A stretch of 64,000 bases of DNA, taken from Variovorax sp. YR216. Lineage in GTDB: Bacteria > Pseudomonadota > Gammaproteobacteria > Burkholderiales > Burkholderiaceae_C. Both the position numbers and the translations under genes were made by a program. The notes under the pieces are model-generated. The model was not told where the DNA came from. It saw only the letters and a program-made list of their open reading frames with translations, and made no database searches. Positions 1 to 9,572 of the stretch are shown piece by piece; the stretch's first letter is position 1, and the number at the start of each line of letters is the position of its first letter. The stretch lies in contig NZ_FNRO01000004.1 in assembly GCF_900107745.1 (NCBI RefSeq), positions 124,001 to 188,000 on the forward strand. The letters are read 5' to 3'.

Positions 1-968
1 GCGCGATCTGCACGCAGGCCGAGGCAGACCTGCGCTTTCTCCTCGCGGTGCCGGAGAACTTCCACATCCTGTTCATGCAAGGCGGCGGGCTCGGCGAGAA
101 CGCGATCGTCCCGATGAACCTCTCGCGCGGGACCAGCGCGGATTTCATCATCACGGGCAGCTGGAGCACCAAGTCCCATAAGGAAGCCCAGCGCTACTGC
201 AAGGCGAACATCGCCGCCACCAACGCGGCGGACCAGCACACGCGACTGCCCGATCCGGCATCGTGGCGGCTTTCCGATGACGCTTCGTACGTGCACCTCT
301 GCTCCAACGAAACGATCAACGGCGTCGAGTTCCAGGAGCTGCCGGACCTTGCCGCCCTCGGCAGCAAGGCGCCCCTGGTCATCGATTTCTCGTCGCACGT
401 GGCGTCACGCGCGGTCGACTGGCAGCGCGTCGGCCTCGCCTTCGGCGGCGCCCAGAAGAACCTGGGACCAGCCGGCCTGACGATCGTGATCGTCCGCGAC
501 GACCTGCTGGGGTATGCGCTCGACATCTGCCCAAGTGCCTTCAACTACAAGACCGTCGCGGACAACCGGTCGATGTACAACACGCCGCCGACCTGGGGCA
601 TCTACATCGCCGGGCTGACCTTCCAGTGGCTGCGGGAGCAGACCGAGGGTGAGCTCACGGGCATCGCCGCGATGGAGGCCCGCAACATGGCGAAGGCGCG
701 TCTGCTGTACGACTTCATCGACGCTTCGCCCTTCTACGTCAACAAGGTCGACCCGTCCTGCCGCTCGAGGATGAACGTGCCGTTCTTCCTGCGCGACGAG
801 AGCCGCAACGATGCCTTCCTCGCCGGTGCACGCGAGGCGGGCCTGCTGCAGCTCAAGGGACACAAGTCCGTCGGCGGCATGCGGGCCAGCATCTACAACG
901 CGATGCCGCTCGCCGGCGTGCAGGCACTGGTGAGCTACATGCGAGAATTCGAACGGTCGCATGCCTAG
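1..968 (+). CDS. serC: Phosphoserine aminotransferase SerC, 5' end cut by window
   Basis: PLP-dependent enzyme that transaminates 3-phosphohydroxypyruvate to phosphoserine in serine synthesis, and also acts in pyridoxal phosphate synthesis. The reading frame is open from base 3 with no start, so the true start lies upstream; the first GTG at 48 sits inside the conserved 'PENF..LFMQGGG' segment and is not a start. The PLP-lysine region reads '[11 protein letters not shown]', as in SerC. About 321 of roughly 360 residues are present and the C-terminus is intact. pheA begins five bases after the stop, which suggests co-transcription. Confidence 0.95.
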   Translation, partial: AICTQAEADLRFLLAVPENFHILFMQGGGLGENAIVPMNLSRGTSADFIITGSWSTKSHKEAQRYCKANIAATNAADQHTRLPDPASWRLSDDASYVHLCSNETINGVEFQELPDLAALGSKAPLVIDFSSHVASRAVDWQRVGLAFGGAQKNLGPAGLTIVIVRDDLLGYALDICPSAFNYKTVADNRSMYNTPPTWGIYIAGLTFQWLREQTEGELTGIAAMEARNMAKARLLYDFIDASPFYVNKVDPSCRSRMNVPFFLRDESRNDAFLAGAREAGLLQLKGHKSVGGMRASIYNAMPLAGVQALVSYMREFERSHA

Positions 969-973
969 ACGGC

Positions 974-2104
974 ATGCGCACCCGACCGATGACCGCACCC
1001 GCCCCACAGCCCCAGCACCCTGACAACGCCTCCCTCGCCGATCTGCGCGTGCAGATCGACTCGCTCGACAAGCAGCTTCTCGACCTCCTGAACCGGCGCG
1101 CCCATGTCGCCGAACAGGTCGGCGAGGTCAAGAAGCGCGAGGGCTCTCCCTATTTCCGCCCCGATCGCGTCGCCCAGGTGATCGAGAAGATGCAGCAGAC
1201 CAATCAGGGCCCGCTCAAGTCGCAGCATGTCGCCGCGATCTGGCGCGAGATCATGTCGGCCTGCCTGGCGCTGGAATCGCCCCAGCGGGTCGCGGTGCTG
1301 GGTCCGGAAGGCACCTTCACAGAGCAGGCCGCAATCGAGTATTTCGGCGGCGCCGCCGACCTGATCTACTGCGCCAGCTTCGACGAGGTCTTCCACGCAA
1401 CGGCTGCGGGCAGCGCCCAGTACGGCGTCGTCGGTGTCGAAAACTCCACCGAGGGTGTGGTCGCCCGATCATTGGACCTCTTTCTGCACTCGCCCACCCA
1501 CGTGGTCGGCGAAGTCAGTCTTCTCGTGCGGCACCACCTGTTGCGCACCACCAATTCGCTGGAAGGCATCGAGGCCGTCCTGGCGCACCCGCAGGCCCTC
1601 GCCCAGTGCCAGACCTGGCTTTCCAAGCACCTGCCGAACGCCGAGCGTCGCGCGGTTTCGAGCAACGCCGAAGGCGCCAGGCTGGCCGCCGGCAACCCGG
1701 CCTGGGCGGGTCTTGCAAGCGAGCGCGCCGCCACGCGCTTCGGGCTGCACATCGTCTCCCACGCGATCCAGGACGACTCCTACAACCGCACCCGCTTCGC
1801 CGTCATCTGCCTGCCGCAGACGCTGGCCATGCCGCCGGCGACAGGCAAGGACTGCACGAGCCTGGTCGTCTCTGTGCCCAACCGGCCCGGCGCCGTGCAC
1901 GACCTGCTGGTGCCGCTGAAGACCAACAACGTCTCGATGACCCGGTTCGAATCGCGTCCCGCGCGCACCGGCCAGTGGGAGTACTACTTCTACATCGACC
2001 TGGACGGCCATCCCACCCAGCCAAACGTTGCGGCCGCGCTGACCGAACTGCGCAAGCTCTGCGCGTTCTACAAGGTCATCGGCGCCTATCCGGTCAATTC
2101 CTGA
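974..2104 (+). CDS. pheA: Bifunctional chorismate mutase / prephenate dehydratase (P-protein)
   Basis: Converts chorismate to prephenate and then to phenylpyruvate for phenylalanine synthesis in the cytosol. The 376 residues hold an AroQ-type chorismate mutase helix bundle (about 17-95), a prephenate dehydratase domain (about 105-285, with 'LGPEGTFTEQAA', 'ENSTEGVV' and the TRF motif in 'YNRTRFAVI'), and a C-terminal ACT domain with 'FESRP', the usual phenylalanine feedback site. The start at 974 follows serC closely; a second ATG at 989 is possible and would remove five residues. It lies in the serC-pheA-tyrA-aroA operon. Confidence 0.95.
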   Translation: MRTRPMTAPAPQPQHPDNASLADLRVQIDSLDKQLLDLLNRRAHVAEQVGEVKKREGSPYFRPDRVAQVIEKMQQTNQGPLKSQHVAAIWREIMSACLALESPQRVAVLGPEGTFTEQAAIEYFGGAADLIYCASFDEVFHATAAGSAQYGVVGVENSTEGVVARSLDLFLHSPTHVVGEVSLLVRHHLLRTTNSLEGIEAVLAHPQALAQCQTWLSKHLPNAERRAVSSNAEGARLAAGNPAWAGLASERAATRFGLHIVSHAIQDDSYNRTRFAVICLPQTLAMPPATGKDCTSLVVSVPNRPGAVHDLLVPLKTNNVSMTRFESRPARTGQWEYYFYIDLDGHPTQPNVAAALTELRKLCAFYKVIGAYPVNS

Positions 2105-2122
2105 TTCCAGAGGCCACGGACG

Positions 2123-3001
2123 ATGTTTGAACAACTGGGCCTGATCGGCTGCGGCCTCATGGGCGGCTCCTTCGCGCTCGCGCTCAAGCGGGCGAAACTG
2201 GTGAAGCGGGTCGTCGGCTACAGCAAGTCGCCTTCGACGACGGAACGGGCGAAGCAACTCGGCGTGATCGATGTCGCGGCGCCCTCCGCTTTGCTCGCTG
2301 TGTCGGGCGCCGACCTGGTGTTGATCGCGGTCCCTGTAGGCGCATCCGAGCAGACGTTCAAGGCGATCCGCCACGGCATCACCGAACAGATGCTCGTAAT
2401 GGACGTGGGCTCGACCAAGGGCGACGTGATCGAGGCGGCCCGTCGAGGCCTGCAGGACCAGCTGGCGTCATTCGTACCGGCTCATCCGATCGCCGGCAAA
2501 GAGGTCGCCGGTGTCGAACATGCCGATGCCAGCCTCTACACCGGCAAGCAGGTCGTACTCACGCCGATCAAGACCACCCTGCGCTCCAACGTACAGCGCG
2601 CGACGCAGGTCTGGAGCGGCATCGGCGCAAAAGTCAGCACCATGACGCCCGACGAGCACGACACCACCTTTGCGGCCGTCAGTCATCTTCCGCACCTCAT
2701 TGCGTTTGCCTTCACCAAGGGCATCGTCACGCAGCCGCAGGGCGAGCGGTTTCTGGAAATGGCCGGCCCCGGATTTCGCGACTTCACGCGCATCGCGGCC
2801 AGCGACTCGGCCGTCTGGCGCGACATCCTCATGGCCAATCGTGAGAAGGTGCTGCTCCAATCCCAAGCCTTCCGGGAAGCGCTGCGGCAATTCGAGGCGC
2901 TGCTGGCGTCCAGCGATGCGCAAGCGCTCGAAAACGCCATTGCCGCCGTGAGCCAGGTGCGAAGCCAGTGGCGGCCCGGCATCGTGGGCTCGCCTGAATG
3001 A
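2123..3001 (+). CDS. tyrA: Prephenate dehydrogenase TyrA
   Basis: NAD(P)-dependent oxidative decarboxylation of prephenate to 4-hydroxyphenylpyruvate, the tyrosine branch. The N-terminal Rossmann motif 'GLIGCGLMGGS' is clear, followed by 'DVGSTKG' and 'PAHPIAGKE', both typical of the family. At 292 residues it is a single-domain enzyme with no chorismate mutase and no ACT domain. It starts 18 bases after pheA. In several Burkholderiales I recall a histidinol-phosphate-aminotransferase-like gene between pheA and tyrA; none is present here. A copy of the interspersed hairpin repeat follows its stop. Confidence 0.94.
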   Translation: MFEQLGLIGCGLMGGSFALALKRAKLVKRVVGYSKSPSTTERAKQLGVIDVAAPSALLAVSGADLVLIAVPVGASEQTFKAIRHGITEQMLVMDVGSTKGDVIEAARRGLQDQLASFVPAHPIAGKEVAGVEHADASLYTGKQVVLTPIKTTLRSNVQRATQVWSGIGAKVSTMTPDEHDTTFAAVSHLPHLIAFAFTKGIVTQPQGERFLEMAGPGFRDFTRIAASDSAVWRDILMANREKVLLQSQAFREALRQFEALLASSDAQALENAIAAVSQVRSQWRPGIVGSPE

Positions 3002-3003
3002 GA

Positions 3004-3100
3004 CTCGCCCCCAGCCTCGCCCACTTCGTGTGGCTCGGACACCCCCTCTCCGGGGGCAACCCCGGCGACCCGGCAAAGCCGGTTCCGCGGGGTTCCTGGC
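3004..3100. repeat. Interspersed hairpin repeat, copy 1 (tyrA-aroA gap)
   Basis: Non-coding element directly after the tyrA stop. It begins with a C-rich tract, then 'CACTTCGTGTGGCTC', a CCCCCT..CGGGGG hairpin, and a nested hairpin whose outer arms are AACCCC/GGGGTT and whose inner arms are CCGGC-AAA-GCCGG (inner stem at 3070-3082), ending TTCCTGGC. The same architecture recurs at 11143, 55412, 56328 and 61723. Because it lies between two co-oriented genes of one operon, an effect on transcript processing or read-through is plausible. Confidence 0.85.
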
Positions 3101-3141
3101 CTCGGCGACGCCAGTTTCACGCGCCTCGGTAGAGCACTGAC

Positions 3142-5136
3142 ATGTACACCACGCCATTTCTGGACATTCCTGCGCTCGCCGGTGCGTCCGGCACCGTCCA
3201 GCTGCCGGGATCGAAGAGCATTTCCAACCGCGTGCTGCTGCTGGCCGCGCTCGCCAGCGGTACCACCACGATCCACGACCTGCTCGACTCGGACGACACG
3301 CGTGTGATGCTGGACGCCCTGACGGCCCTCGGCTGCGTCGTCGAGCGCGACGGCACGACGGTGAAGCTCGAAGGTCTCGGCGGCGCGCTGCGGACCACCC
3401 AGGCTTCGCTGTTCCTCGGCAATGCCGGCACCGCCATGCGTCCGCTGACTGCAGCGCTCGCGCTCCTCGGGGGCGAGTTCGAGCTCAAGGGCGTGCCCCG
3501 CATGCACGAACGGCCGATCGGCGACCTGGTCGATGCGTTGACCCAGCTCGGCTGCCGGATCGACTACCTCGGCAACCCGGGCTATCCGCCACTGGCGATT
3601 CACCCGGTCGCGATCGGCGCCCTTCAGCTCGACGCGCCCATCCGCGTGCGTGGCGACGTGTCGAGCCAGTTCCTCACAGCGCTGCTTCTCGCGCTCCCTC
3701 TCGCCGCGCGGCGAGACATCGTGATCGACGTGGTCGGCGAGCTGATCTCCAAGCCCTACATCGAAATCACGCTCAACCTGCTCGCGCGCTTCGGGATCGA
3801 GGTGCGGCGTGACGGTTGGCAGCGCTTCACGATCCCGGCCGGCAGCCAGTACCGCTCGCCCGGAGAGATCCATGTCGAGGCCGATGCCTCGTCGGCCAGC
3901 TATTTCATCGCGCTTGGCGCGATCGCGAACGGCTCGGGCATCCGCATCGAAGGCGTCGGCGCCGAATCGATCCAGGGCGACATCCGCTTCATCGACGCCG
4001 CGCGACAGATGGGCGCGCACGTCGACAGCGGCCCCAACTGGCTTTCCATTTCCCGCGAAGCGTGGCCGCTGAAGGCGATCGACATCGACGCCAACCACAT
4101 CCCTGACGCAGCGATGACGCTCGCCGTGATGGCGCTCTATGCCGACGGTCCGAGCACCCTGCGCAACATCGCGAGCTGGCGCGTGAAGGAGACCGACCGC
4201 ATCGACGCGATGGCGAATGAGCTCGGCAAGCTGGGCGCGACCGTCGAAGCCGGACCGGACTTCATCCGCGTCCACCCGCTGCCCGCAGGCGCCTGGCAGG
4301 CGGCAAGCATTCGGACCTACGACGACCACAGGGTCGCCATGTGCTTCTCGCTCGCGGCCTTCAATCCGGACGGAAAACCGGTGCGCATCCTCGAGCCGCA
4401 TTGCGTCGCCAAGACCTTCCCCGACTATTTCGAGACGCTGTTTTCGGTGGCGCGGGCCGAAGAGGTTCCCGTGATCTGCGTCGACGGCCCGACCGCCTCG
4501 GGCAAAGGTACGCTCACGATCGAAGTGGCGCGGCGACTGGGCTATCACTATCTGGACTCGGGTTCGCTCTACCGCGTCACGGGCATCGCGGTGCGGCGTG
4601 CCGGCCTTGCGCCGGACGCGGAGCACGAAGTCCGGATCGCGGAGATCGCCCACGCGCTGCCGCTCGGTTTCAGCGAGGGCAAGGTCCTGCTCGCCGGCGA
4701 GGACGTCAGCGACGCCATCCGCACCGAGGCCGCGGGCATGGACGCATCGCGCGTGTCGACGCTTCCCGCGGTGCGCACCGCCCTCGTCGACCTGCAGCGA
4801 AGCTTTCGCAAGCTGCCAGGACTCGTCGCCGACGGCCGCGACATGGGCACCGTGATCTTTCCCGACGCGAAGCTCAAGGTCTTCCTGACTGCAAGCGCCG
4901 CGCATCGGGCCGAGCGGCGCCATAAGCAATTGATTTCAAAGGGAATTTCGACTACACTCGACAGTCTTCGCGCCGATCTGGAAGCGCGTGATCTCCGGGA
5001 TTCTTCCCGTAGCATCGCGCCTTTGAAGCCAGCGCAGGACGCCCGCCTCCTGGACAACTCCCATCAAACGGTCGAGCAATCGGTCGGTCAGGTGTTGCAC
5101 TGGTGGCAGGAAATACAGCCGTTCAAGTCTTCTTGA
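3142..5136 (+). CDS. aroA-cmk: Fused EPSP synthase / cytidylate kinase
   Basis: One 664-residue frame encodes two enzymes that are usually separate. Residues 1 to about 436 are 3-phosphoshikimate 1-carboxyvinyltransferase, with '[10 protein letters not shown]', '[10 protein letters not shown]', 'RVKETDRI' and 'DDHRVAM'. From about residue 444 a cytidylate kinase follows with P-loop GPTASGKGT (about 449-457) and '[13 protein letters not shown]'. There is almost no linker: the EPSP synthase end '[14 protein letters not shown]' runs straight into '[10 protein letters not shown]'. Both halves look complete and catalytic. Fused proteins of this type are known in Comamonadaceae. It provides chorismate precursor and CMP/dCMP phosphorylation upstream of rpsA, as in the usual cmk-rpsA order. 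Confidence 0.95.
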   Translation: MYTTPFLDIPALAGASGTVQLPGSKSISNRVLLLAALASGTTTIHDLLDSDDTRVMLDALTALGCVVERDGTTVKLEGLGGALRTTQASLFLGNAGTAMRPLTAALALLGGEFELKGVPRMHERPIGDLVDALTQLGCRIDYLGNPGYPPLAIHPVAIGALQLDAPIRVRGDVSSQFLTALLLALPLAARRDIVIDVVGELISKPYIEITLNLLARFGIEVRRDGWQRFTIPAGSQYRSPGEIHVEADASSASYFIALGAIANGSGIRIEGVGAESIQGDIRFIDAARQMGAHVDSGPNWLSISREAWPLKAIDIDANHIPDAAMTLAVMALYADGPSTLRNIASWRVKETDRIDAMANELGKLGATVEAGPDFIRVHPLPAGAWQAASIRTYDDHRVAMCFSLAAFNPDGKPVRILEPHCVAKTFPDYFETLFSVARAEEVPVICVDGPTASGKGTLTIEVARRLGYHYLDSGSLYRVTGIAVRRAGLAPDAEHEVRIAEIAHALPLGFSEGKVLLAGEDVSDAIRTEAAGMDASRVSTLPAVRTALVDLQRSFRKLPGLVADGRDMGTVIFPDAKLKVFLTASAAHRAERRHKQLISKGISTTLDSLRADLEARDLRDSSRSIAPLKPAQDARLLDNSHQTVEQSVGQVLHWWQEIQPFKSS

Positions 5137-5295
5137 CCGGTGTTTCGGTCCAGCAGGTCCCCACCGCGCGTCAGCGCACCGGCCTGCTGGTTGTTCAACC
5201 CCAACCGGGCCTCAAGCCCAAACAACCGCCGTCTCCAGACCCAAGCCAGCCGCAATGGTGCGTCTGCAAACCCTGCGTGACGGAAGGAACACACA

Positions 5296-6984
5296 ATGTC
5301 TGAATCTTTTGCCGACCTATTCGAAGAATCCCTGAAGCGCTCCGAAATGCGCGCCGGCGAGGTCATCACCGCCGAAGTCGTGCGTGTCGAACACAACCAC
5401 GTCGTGGTCAACGCTGGCCTCAAGTCCGAAGCCTACGTGCCGATCGAGGAGTTCAAGAACGACAAGGGTGAACTCGAAGTCCAGGCCGGCGATTTCGTCT
5501 CCGTGGCCATCGGCAGCGTCGAAAACGGCTACGGCGACACGATCCTCTCGCGCGACACCGCCAAGCGCCTCGCTTCGTGGCTCGCGCTCGAGAAGGCCCT
5601 CGAATCCGGCGACTTCGTCACCGGCACGACGAGCGGCAAGGTCAAGGGCGGCCTCACGGTGCTGGTCAACGGCATCCGCGCCTTCCTGCCGGGTTCGCTG
5701 ATCGACACGCGTCCGATCAAGGACCTGACCCCCTACGAGAACAAGACCCTCGAGTTCAAGGTCATCAAGCTCGACCGCAAGCGCAACAACGTGGTGCTCT
5801 CGCGCCGCGCCGTGGTCGAAGCCAGCATGGGCGAAGAGCGCGCCAAGCTGATGGAAACGCTCAAGGAAGGCGCCATCGTGCGCGGCGTGGTCAAGAACAT
5901 CACCGAATACGGTGCGTTCGTCGACCTCGGCGGCATCGACGGTCTGCTGCACATCACCGACATGGCATGGCGCCGTGTCCGCCACCCGAGCGAAGTGGTG
6001 CAAGCCGGCCAGGAAATCACCGCCAAGATCCTCAAGTTCGACACCGAGAAGAACCGCGTGTCGCTGGGTCTCAAGCAGATGGGCGACGATCCGTGGATGG
6101 GTGTTTCGCGCCGCTATCCGCAAGGCACCCGCCTGTTCGGCAAGGTCACGAACATCGCCGACTACGGTGCGTTCGTCGAACTCGAGCCGGGCATCGAAGG
6201 CCTGGTGCACGTGTCCGAGATGGACTGGACCAACAAGAACATCGCTCCGAACAAGATCGTCTCGCTGGGCGACGAAGTCGAAGTCATGGTCCTCGAGATC
6301 GACGAAGACAAGCGCCGCATCAGCCTGGGCATGAAGCAGTGCAAGGCCAACCCGTGGCAAGAGTTCGCGCAGAACACCAAGCGCGGCGACCGCGTCAAGG
6401 GCCCGATCAAGTCGATCACCGACTTCGGCGTGTTCGTGGGTCTGGCTGCCGGCATCGACGGCCTCGTGCACCTGTCCGACCTGTCGTGGAACGAGCCGGG
6501 TGAAACCGCCGTGCGCAACTACAAGAAGGGCCAGGAAGTCGAAGCGATCGTGCTGGCCGTCGACGTGGACCGCGAGCGCATCAGCCTGGGCATCAAGCAG
6601 CTCGACAGCGATCCGTTCACCACGTTCACGACCGTGAACGACAAGGGCCAGATCGTGACCGGCAAGGTCAAGACCGTCGACCCGCGCGGCGCCGAGATCG
6701 ACCTCGGTGACGACATCGTCGGCTACCTGCGCGCCAGCGAAATCTCCCGCGACCGCGTGGAAGATGCCCGCAACGTGCTCAAGGAAGGCGACGAAGTCAC
6801 GGCCGTGGTGGTCAATGTGGATCGCAAGACCCGCAACATCCAACTGTCGATCAAGCAGAAGGACATGGCCGACCAACAGGAAGCCATGGCCAGCCTGAGC
6901 CAGCAGTCGGCGCGCGAAAACGCCGGCACGACCAGCCTGGGCGCCCTGCTGCGCGCCAAGCTGGACAGCAGCAACGACAAGTAA
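5296..6984 (+). CDS. rpsA: 30S ribosomal protein S1
   Basis: RNA-binding ribosomal protein required for translation initiation on most mRNAs. The 562 residues contain six S1 (OB-fold) repeats; repeats 3 to 5 show the '[17 protein letters not shown]', '[15 protein letters not shown]' and '[15 protein letters not shown]' signatures. The start follows a good AAGGAA ribosome site. The 159-base leader after cmk holds no convincing gene; S1 is known in E. coli to regulate its own mRNA, so this leader may be regulatory. A strong intrinsic terminator follows. Confidence 0.97.
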   Translation: MSESFADLFEESLKRSEMRAGEVITAEVVRVEHNHVVVNAGLKSEAYVPIEEFKNDKGELEVQAGDFVSVAIGSVENGYGDTILSRDTAKRLASWLALEKALESGDFVTGTTSGKVKGGLTVLVNGIRAFLPGSLIDTRPIKDLTPYENKTLEFKVIKLDRKRNNVVLSRRAVVEASMGEERAKLMETLKEGAIVRGVVKNITEYGAFVDLGGIDGLLHITDMAWRRVRHPSEVVQAGQEITAKILKFDTEKNRVSLGLKQMGDDPWMGVSRRYPQGTRLFGKVTNIADYGAFVELEPGIEGLVHVSEMDWTNKNIAPNKIVSLGDEVEVMVLEIDEDKRRISLGMKQCKANPWQEFAQNTKRGDRVKGPIKSITDFGVFVGLAAGIDGLVHLSDLSWNEPGETAVRNYKKGQEVEAIVLAVDVDRERISLGIKQLDSDPFTTFTTVNDKGQIVTGKVKTVDPRGAEIDLGDDIVGYLRASEISRDRVEDARNVLKEGDEVTAVVVNVDRKTRNIQLSIKQKDMADQQEAMASLSQQSARENAGTTSLGALLRAKLDSSNDK

Positions 6985-6995
6985 GCTGAGTCCGG

Positions 6996-7033
6996 GGACA
7001 GGGCCGGCCTTCGGGCCGCTCTGTCCTTTTTTT
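6996..7033 (+). terminator. Rho-independent terminator after rpsA
   Basis: GGACAG pairs with CTGTCC around an inner GGCC-TTCG-GGCC stem-loop, followed by seven T residues (7027-7033). It sits 12 bases after the rpsA stop and before ihfB, so ihfB is probably expressed partly by read-through or from its own promoter. Confidence 0.85.
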
Positions 7034-7052
7034 CGTCCCCTCCGTTTCTGCC

Positions 7053-7370
7053 ATGACCCGTTCCGATCTTGTCGAAGAACTCGCCGCACGCTTTGCACAA
7101 CTGACGCACCGCGACGCCGAATACGCCGTCAAGACCATCCTCGACGCGATGGGCGATGCGCTCGTGCGCGGCCACCGCATCGAGATCCGGGGCTTCGGCA
7201 GCTTCACGGTGAACCGGCGCCCGCCACGCATCGGACGCAACCCGCGTTCGGGCGAGAGCGTGCAGATTCCCGAAAAGCGCGTGCCGCACTTCAAGCCGGG
7301 CAAGGCCTTGCGCGAAGCGGTCGATGCGCGGAGCGTGGAACTCGACGCCGAGAAGCAAAAGCGCGCGTAA
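7053..7370 (+). CDS. ihfB: Integration host factor subunit beta
   Basis: DNA-bending nucleoid protein that pairs with IhfA. The 105 residues show the HU/IHF fold with the DNA-contact arm signature '[21 protein letters not shown]' region around residues 47-67 and the intercalating proline within it. The family is about 95-105 residues, so it is full length with a short lysine-rich tail. The rpsA-ihfB order is conserved in proteobacteria. Confidence 0.95.
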   Translation: MTRSDLVEELAARFAQLTHRDAEYAVKTILDAMGDALVRGHRIEIRGFGSFTVNRRPPRIGRNPRSGESVQIPEKRVPHFKPGKALREAVDARSVELDAEKQKRA

Positions 7371-7438
7371 AGCGACGTGCATGCCCTGCGAGTCCATCGA
7401 CGGGCGGGCATAGAATTCCCCCGCCAACGGGGAAGCGC

Positions 7439-7759
7439 ATGAAATATCTCCTGTGGCTGCTGAAGGCAGCCATTTTTTTTACCCTCTTCGCCTTCGCGCT
7501 GAACAACCAGCACGACGCGACGGTTTACTTCTTCTTCGGGACCTCCTGGCGCGCCCCGCTGGTGCTGGTGGTCCTGGCCGCCTTCGCGGGCGGCATGGTG
7601 GTCGGAGCCCTGGGCATGCTGCCGGGATGGTGGAAGCATCGCAGCGCGGCGGCACAGCAATCGCCTGCCCCGGTCGTCCCGCCGCCAGCACCGGCGACTG
7701 CGCCCCCCGCCACCGTTTCCGCCGCCGATCTTCCCGCCGTACGCCAACATGGACTTTGA
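7439..7759 (+). CDS. lapA: LapA-family inner membrane protein (DUF1049)
   Basis: Small inner-membrane protein with two predicted membrane helices: residues about 4-21, and about 38-62 with the glycine-rich 'AFAGGMVVGALGML'. A proline/alanine-rich cytosolic tail follows. It matches the lipopolysaccharide assembly protein A family by topology and by overlapping lapB by 11 bases. LapA and LapB act with FtsH on LpxC stability in enterobacteria; the same role here is inferred from synteny. The ATG follows a GGGGAAG ribosome site. Confidence 0.88.
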   Translation: MKYLLWLLKAAIFFTLFAFALNNQHDATVYFFFGTSWRAPLVLVVLAAFAGGMVVGALGMLPGWWKHRSAAAQQSPAPVVPPPAPATAPPATVSAADLPAVRQHGL

Positions 7760-8933
7760 CCTCAGCTGGCTGCTGCTCGGCCTCCCCATCGCCTTCGTTC
7801 TCGGTTGGCTCGCGTCGCGCTTCGACCTGAGGCAACTCAGGATCGAGAACCGCCAGGCGCCCAAGGCCTACTTCCGCGGCCTGAACTTCCTCCTGAACGA
7901 GCAGCAGGACCAGGCGATCGATGCCTTCATCGAAGCCGTCCAGAACGATGCCGACACGCAGGAGCTGCACTTCGCCCTCGGCAACCTGTTCCGCCGCCGC
8001 GGCGAGTACCAGCGTGCGGTGCGGGTGCACGAACACCTGCTCGGACGCGGGGACCTGAGCCGCGCCGATCGCGATCGCGCGCAGCATGCGCTCGCGCAGG
8101 ACTTCCTGCGCGCGGGACTGCTCGACCGCGCCGAAGCCGCGCTGCAAAAGCTCGAAGGCACGCGCTACGAGAACGAGGCGAGGCTCTCGCTGCTGGCCAT
8201 CTACGAGCGTTCGCGCGAGTGGGCTCAGGCGGAAGATGTGGCGCAGAAGCTCGACGAATCGGAACAGGCCAGCTACAGCGCGCGGCGCGCCCACCATCTT
8301 TGTGAGCAGGCCGCCGAGCGCGTAGCCGCTGCGGACCTGGACGGCGCAGCGCAAATGCTTCGCGAGGCCACGACGCTTGCGCCCCAGGCGCCACGTCCCG
8401 CCATCGACACCGCCGCGCTTCAACTGCGCAAGGGCGACGCCGCTGCCGCCTTCGAGACTCTCAAGGCGCTCAGCGAGCGCGCACCGCTCGCATTGCCGCT
8501 GTATGCAGCGATGCTCCAGCAGGCTGCGGTGGCGTCCCAGCGTTCAGGCGAGGCGCTCGCCCTGCTGCAGCGCCGGTACGTTGCCTCGCCGTCGATCGAT
8601 GTGCTCGAAGCCATCATCGCCCTCGGCGGCGCCCCCGCGTTGCCGGACGACGCACGCGCCGCCGATGCCCCCCCACCTGAACCGCGCGACGGCTACATCG
8701 CGCACCTCGCGCGCCAGACGTCGCTGGTGGCGGCATCCCGCTGGCTCGCCAGCGAGCGGTTCGAGCACGAGCAGTTCCACCCCCAGGTCCAGCGCTCCCT
8801 CGACCAGGCGACGCGCCCCCTCATGCGCTATCGCTGCGCCGCGTGCGGATTCGAGGCGCACCAGTACTTCTGGCACTGCCCCGGGTGCCAGGCCTGGGAC
8901 AGCTATCCGCCGCGCCGCGTCGAAGAACTCTGA
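7749..8933 (+). CDS. lapB: Lipopolysaccharide assembly protein LapB (YciM)
   Basis: Membrane-anchored TPR protein that in E. coli controls LpxC proteolysis and so lipopolysaccharide synthesis. Residues about 5-22 form an N-terminal membrane anchor, a long array of TPR helices follows (about 35-330), and the C-terminus carries a rubredoxin-like metal site with two CxxC pairs ('CAACGF' and 'CPGCQ', about residues 360-380). The length of 394 matches the family. Its start lies inside lapA, which suggests translational coupling. Confidence 0.94.
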   Translation: MDFDLSWLLLGLPIAFVLGWLASRFDLRQLRIENRQAPKAYFRGLNFLLNEQQDQAIDAFIEAVQNDADTQELHFALGNLFRRRGEYQRAVRVHEHLLGRGDLSRADRDRAQHALAQDFLRAGLLDRAEAALQKLEGTRYENEARLSLLAIYERSREWAQAEDVAQKLDESEQASYSARRAHHLCEQAAERVAAADLDGAAQMLREATTLAPQAPRPAIDTAALQLRKGDAAAAFETLKALSERAPLALPLYAAMLQQAAVASQRSGEALALLQRRYVASPSIDVLEAIIALGGAPALPDDARAADAPPPEPRDGYIAHLARQTSLVAASRWLASERFEHEQFHPQVQRSLDQATRPLMRYRCAACGFEAHQYFWHCPGCQAWDSYPPRRVEEL

Positions 8934-9048
8934 TCCGCGGCTGCCTGCGAGCGCCGTCGTCCTCCCCGCTATCATGTGCTCGCCGCGCGCGCTCCGTGCG
9001 CGGTGGAACGCTCCGCGTTCCTCACACAACAATGTCAGGGAGTTAGTC

Positions 9049-9396
9049 ATGTTCAAGAAGATCTTGGCCGCCACGGCCATGCTGTTTGCCGTCGCCTCCT
9101 GGGCCGCGGTCGATGTCAACAGGGCCACCGAAGCCGAGCTCGACAGTCTGAAGGGCGTCGGCCCCGCGCTTTCCAAGCGCATCATCGAAGCCCGCAAGCA
9201 GGGCGAGTTCAAGGACTGGGCCGACTTCATGAGCCGGGTCAAGGGCGTGAAGGACAAGTCCGCGACCAAGCTCTCGGGAGAGGGCCTCACGGTCAACGGG
9301 CAGCCCTTCAGCGGGCAGGCGCCGGCCAACAAGGTCAAAGAGAACGATGCGAAGAAGGTCACGCCGACCGCGCACAAGGCGCAGGCCAAGCCCTGA
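9049..9396 (+). CDS. ComEA-like helix-hairpin-helix protein
   Basis: A 115-residue exported protein. A signal peptide (residues 1-19, cleavage after 'ASWA') precedes a helix-hairpin-helix DNA-binding domain with 'VDVNRATEAELDSLKGVGP' and 'GVKDKSA', followed by a lysine-rich tail. ComEA proteins bind DNA in the periplasm during natural transformation. Short stand-alone versions are common in Burkholderiales, but no other competence gene is nearby, so a DNA-uptake role is inferred from the fold only. AGGGAG lies just upstream of the ATG. A terminator follows. Confidence 0.85.
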   Translation: MFKKILAATAMLFAVASWAAVDVNRATEAELDSLKGVGPALSKRIIEARKQGEFKDWADFMSRVKGVKDKSATKLSGEGLTVNGQPFSGQAPANKVKENDAKKVTPTAHKAQAKP

Positions 9397-9430
9397 GATC
9401 CATCCACGCGCACATCGATGCGCTGAATTG

Positions 9431-9454
9431 AAGGCCGCCCTCGGGCGGCCTTTT
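9431..9454 (+). terminator. Rho-independent terminator after comEA-like gene
   Basis: AAGGCCGCC pairs with GGCGGCCTT around a short CTC loop and is followed by TTTT. It lies about 35 bases after the stop and separates this gene from the TRAP operon. Confidence 0.8.
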
Positions 9455-9572
9455 CGCATCTGTCGCTGCCCGCGCAGGCCGGGCAGTTGCAGGGAAATGC
9501 CCGAGCGATGGCGCAGTACTTGCAACGTATGCTCCCGATCGACTTTTCCACCATGCACGTTCTGGAGAGCTC

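Noticed and set aside
3004..3100. Insertion-sequence remnant or attachment site
   Set aside because: The repeats have no transposase remnant, no target duplication that I can see and no tRNA nearby; the hairpin architecture suits a REP-like element better.
5103..5303. A 66-codon frame between cmk and rpsA
   Set aside because: Begins inside cmk, overlaps the rpsA start, has no recognisable feature and poor ribosome site; better viewed as the rpsA leader.
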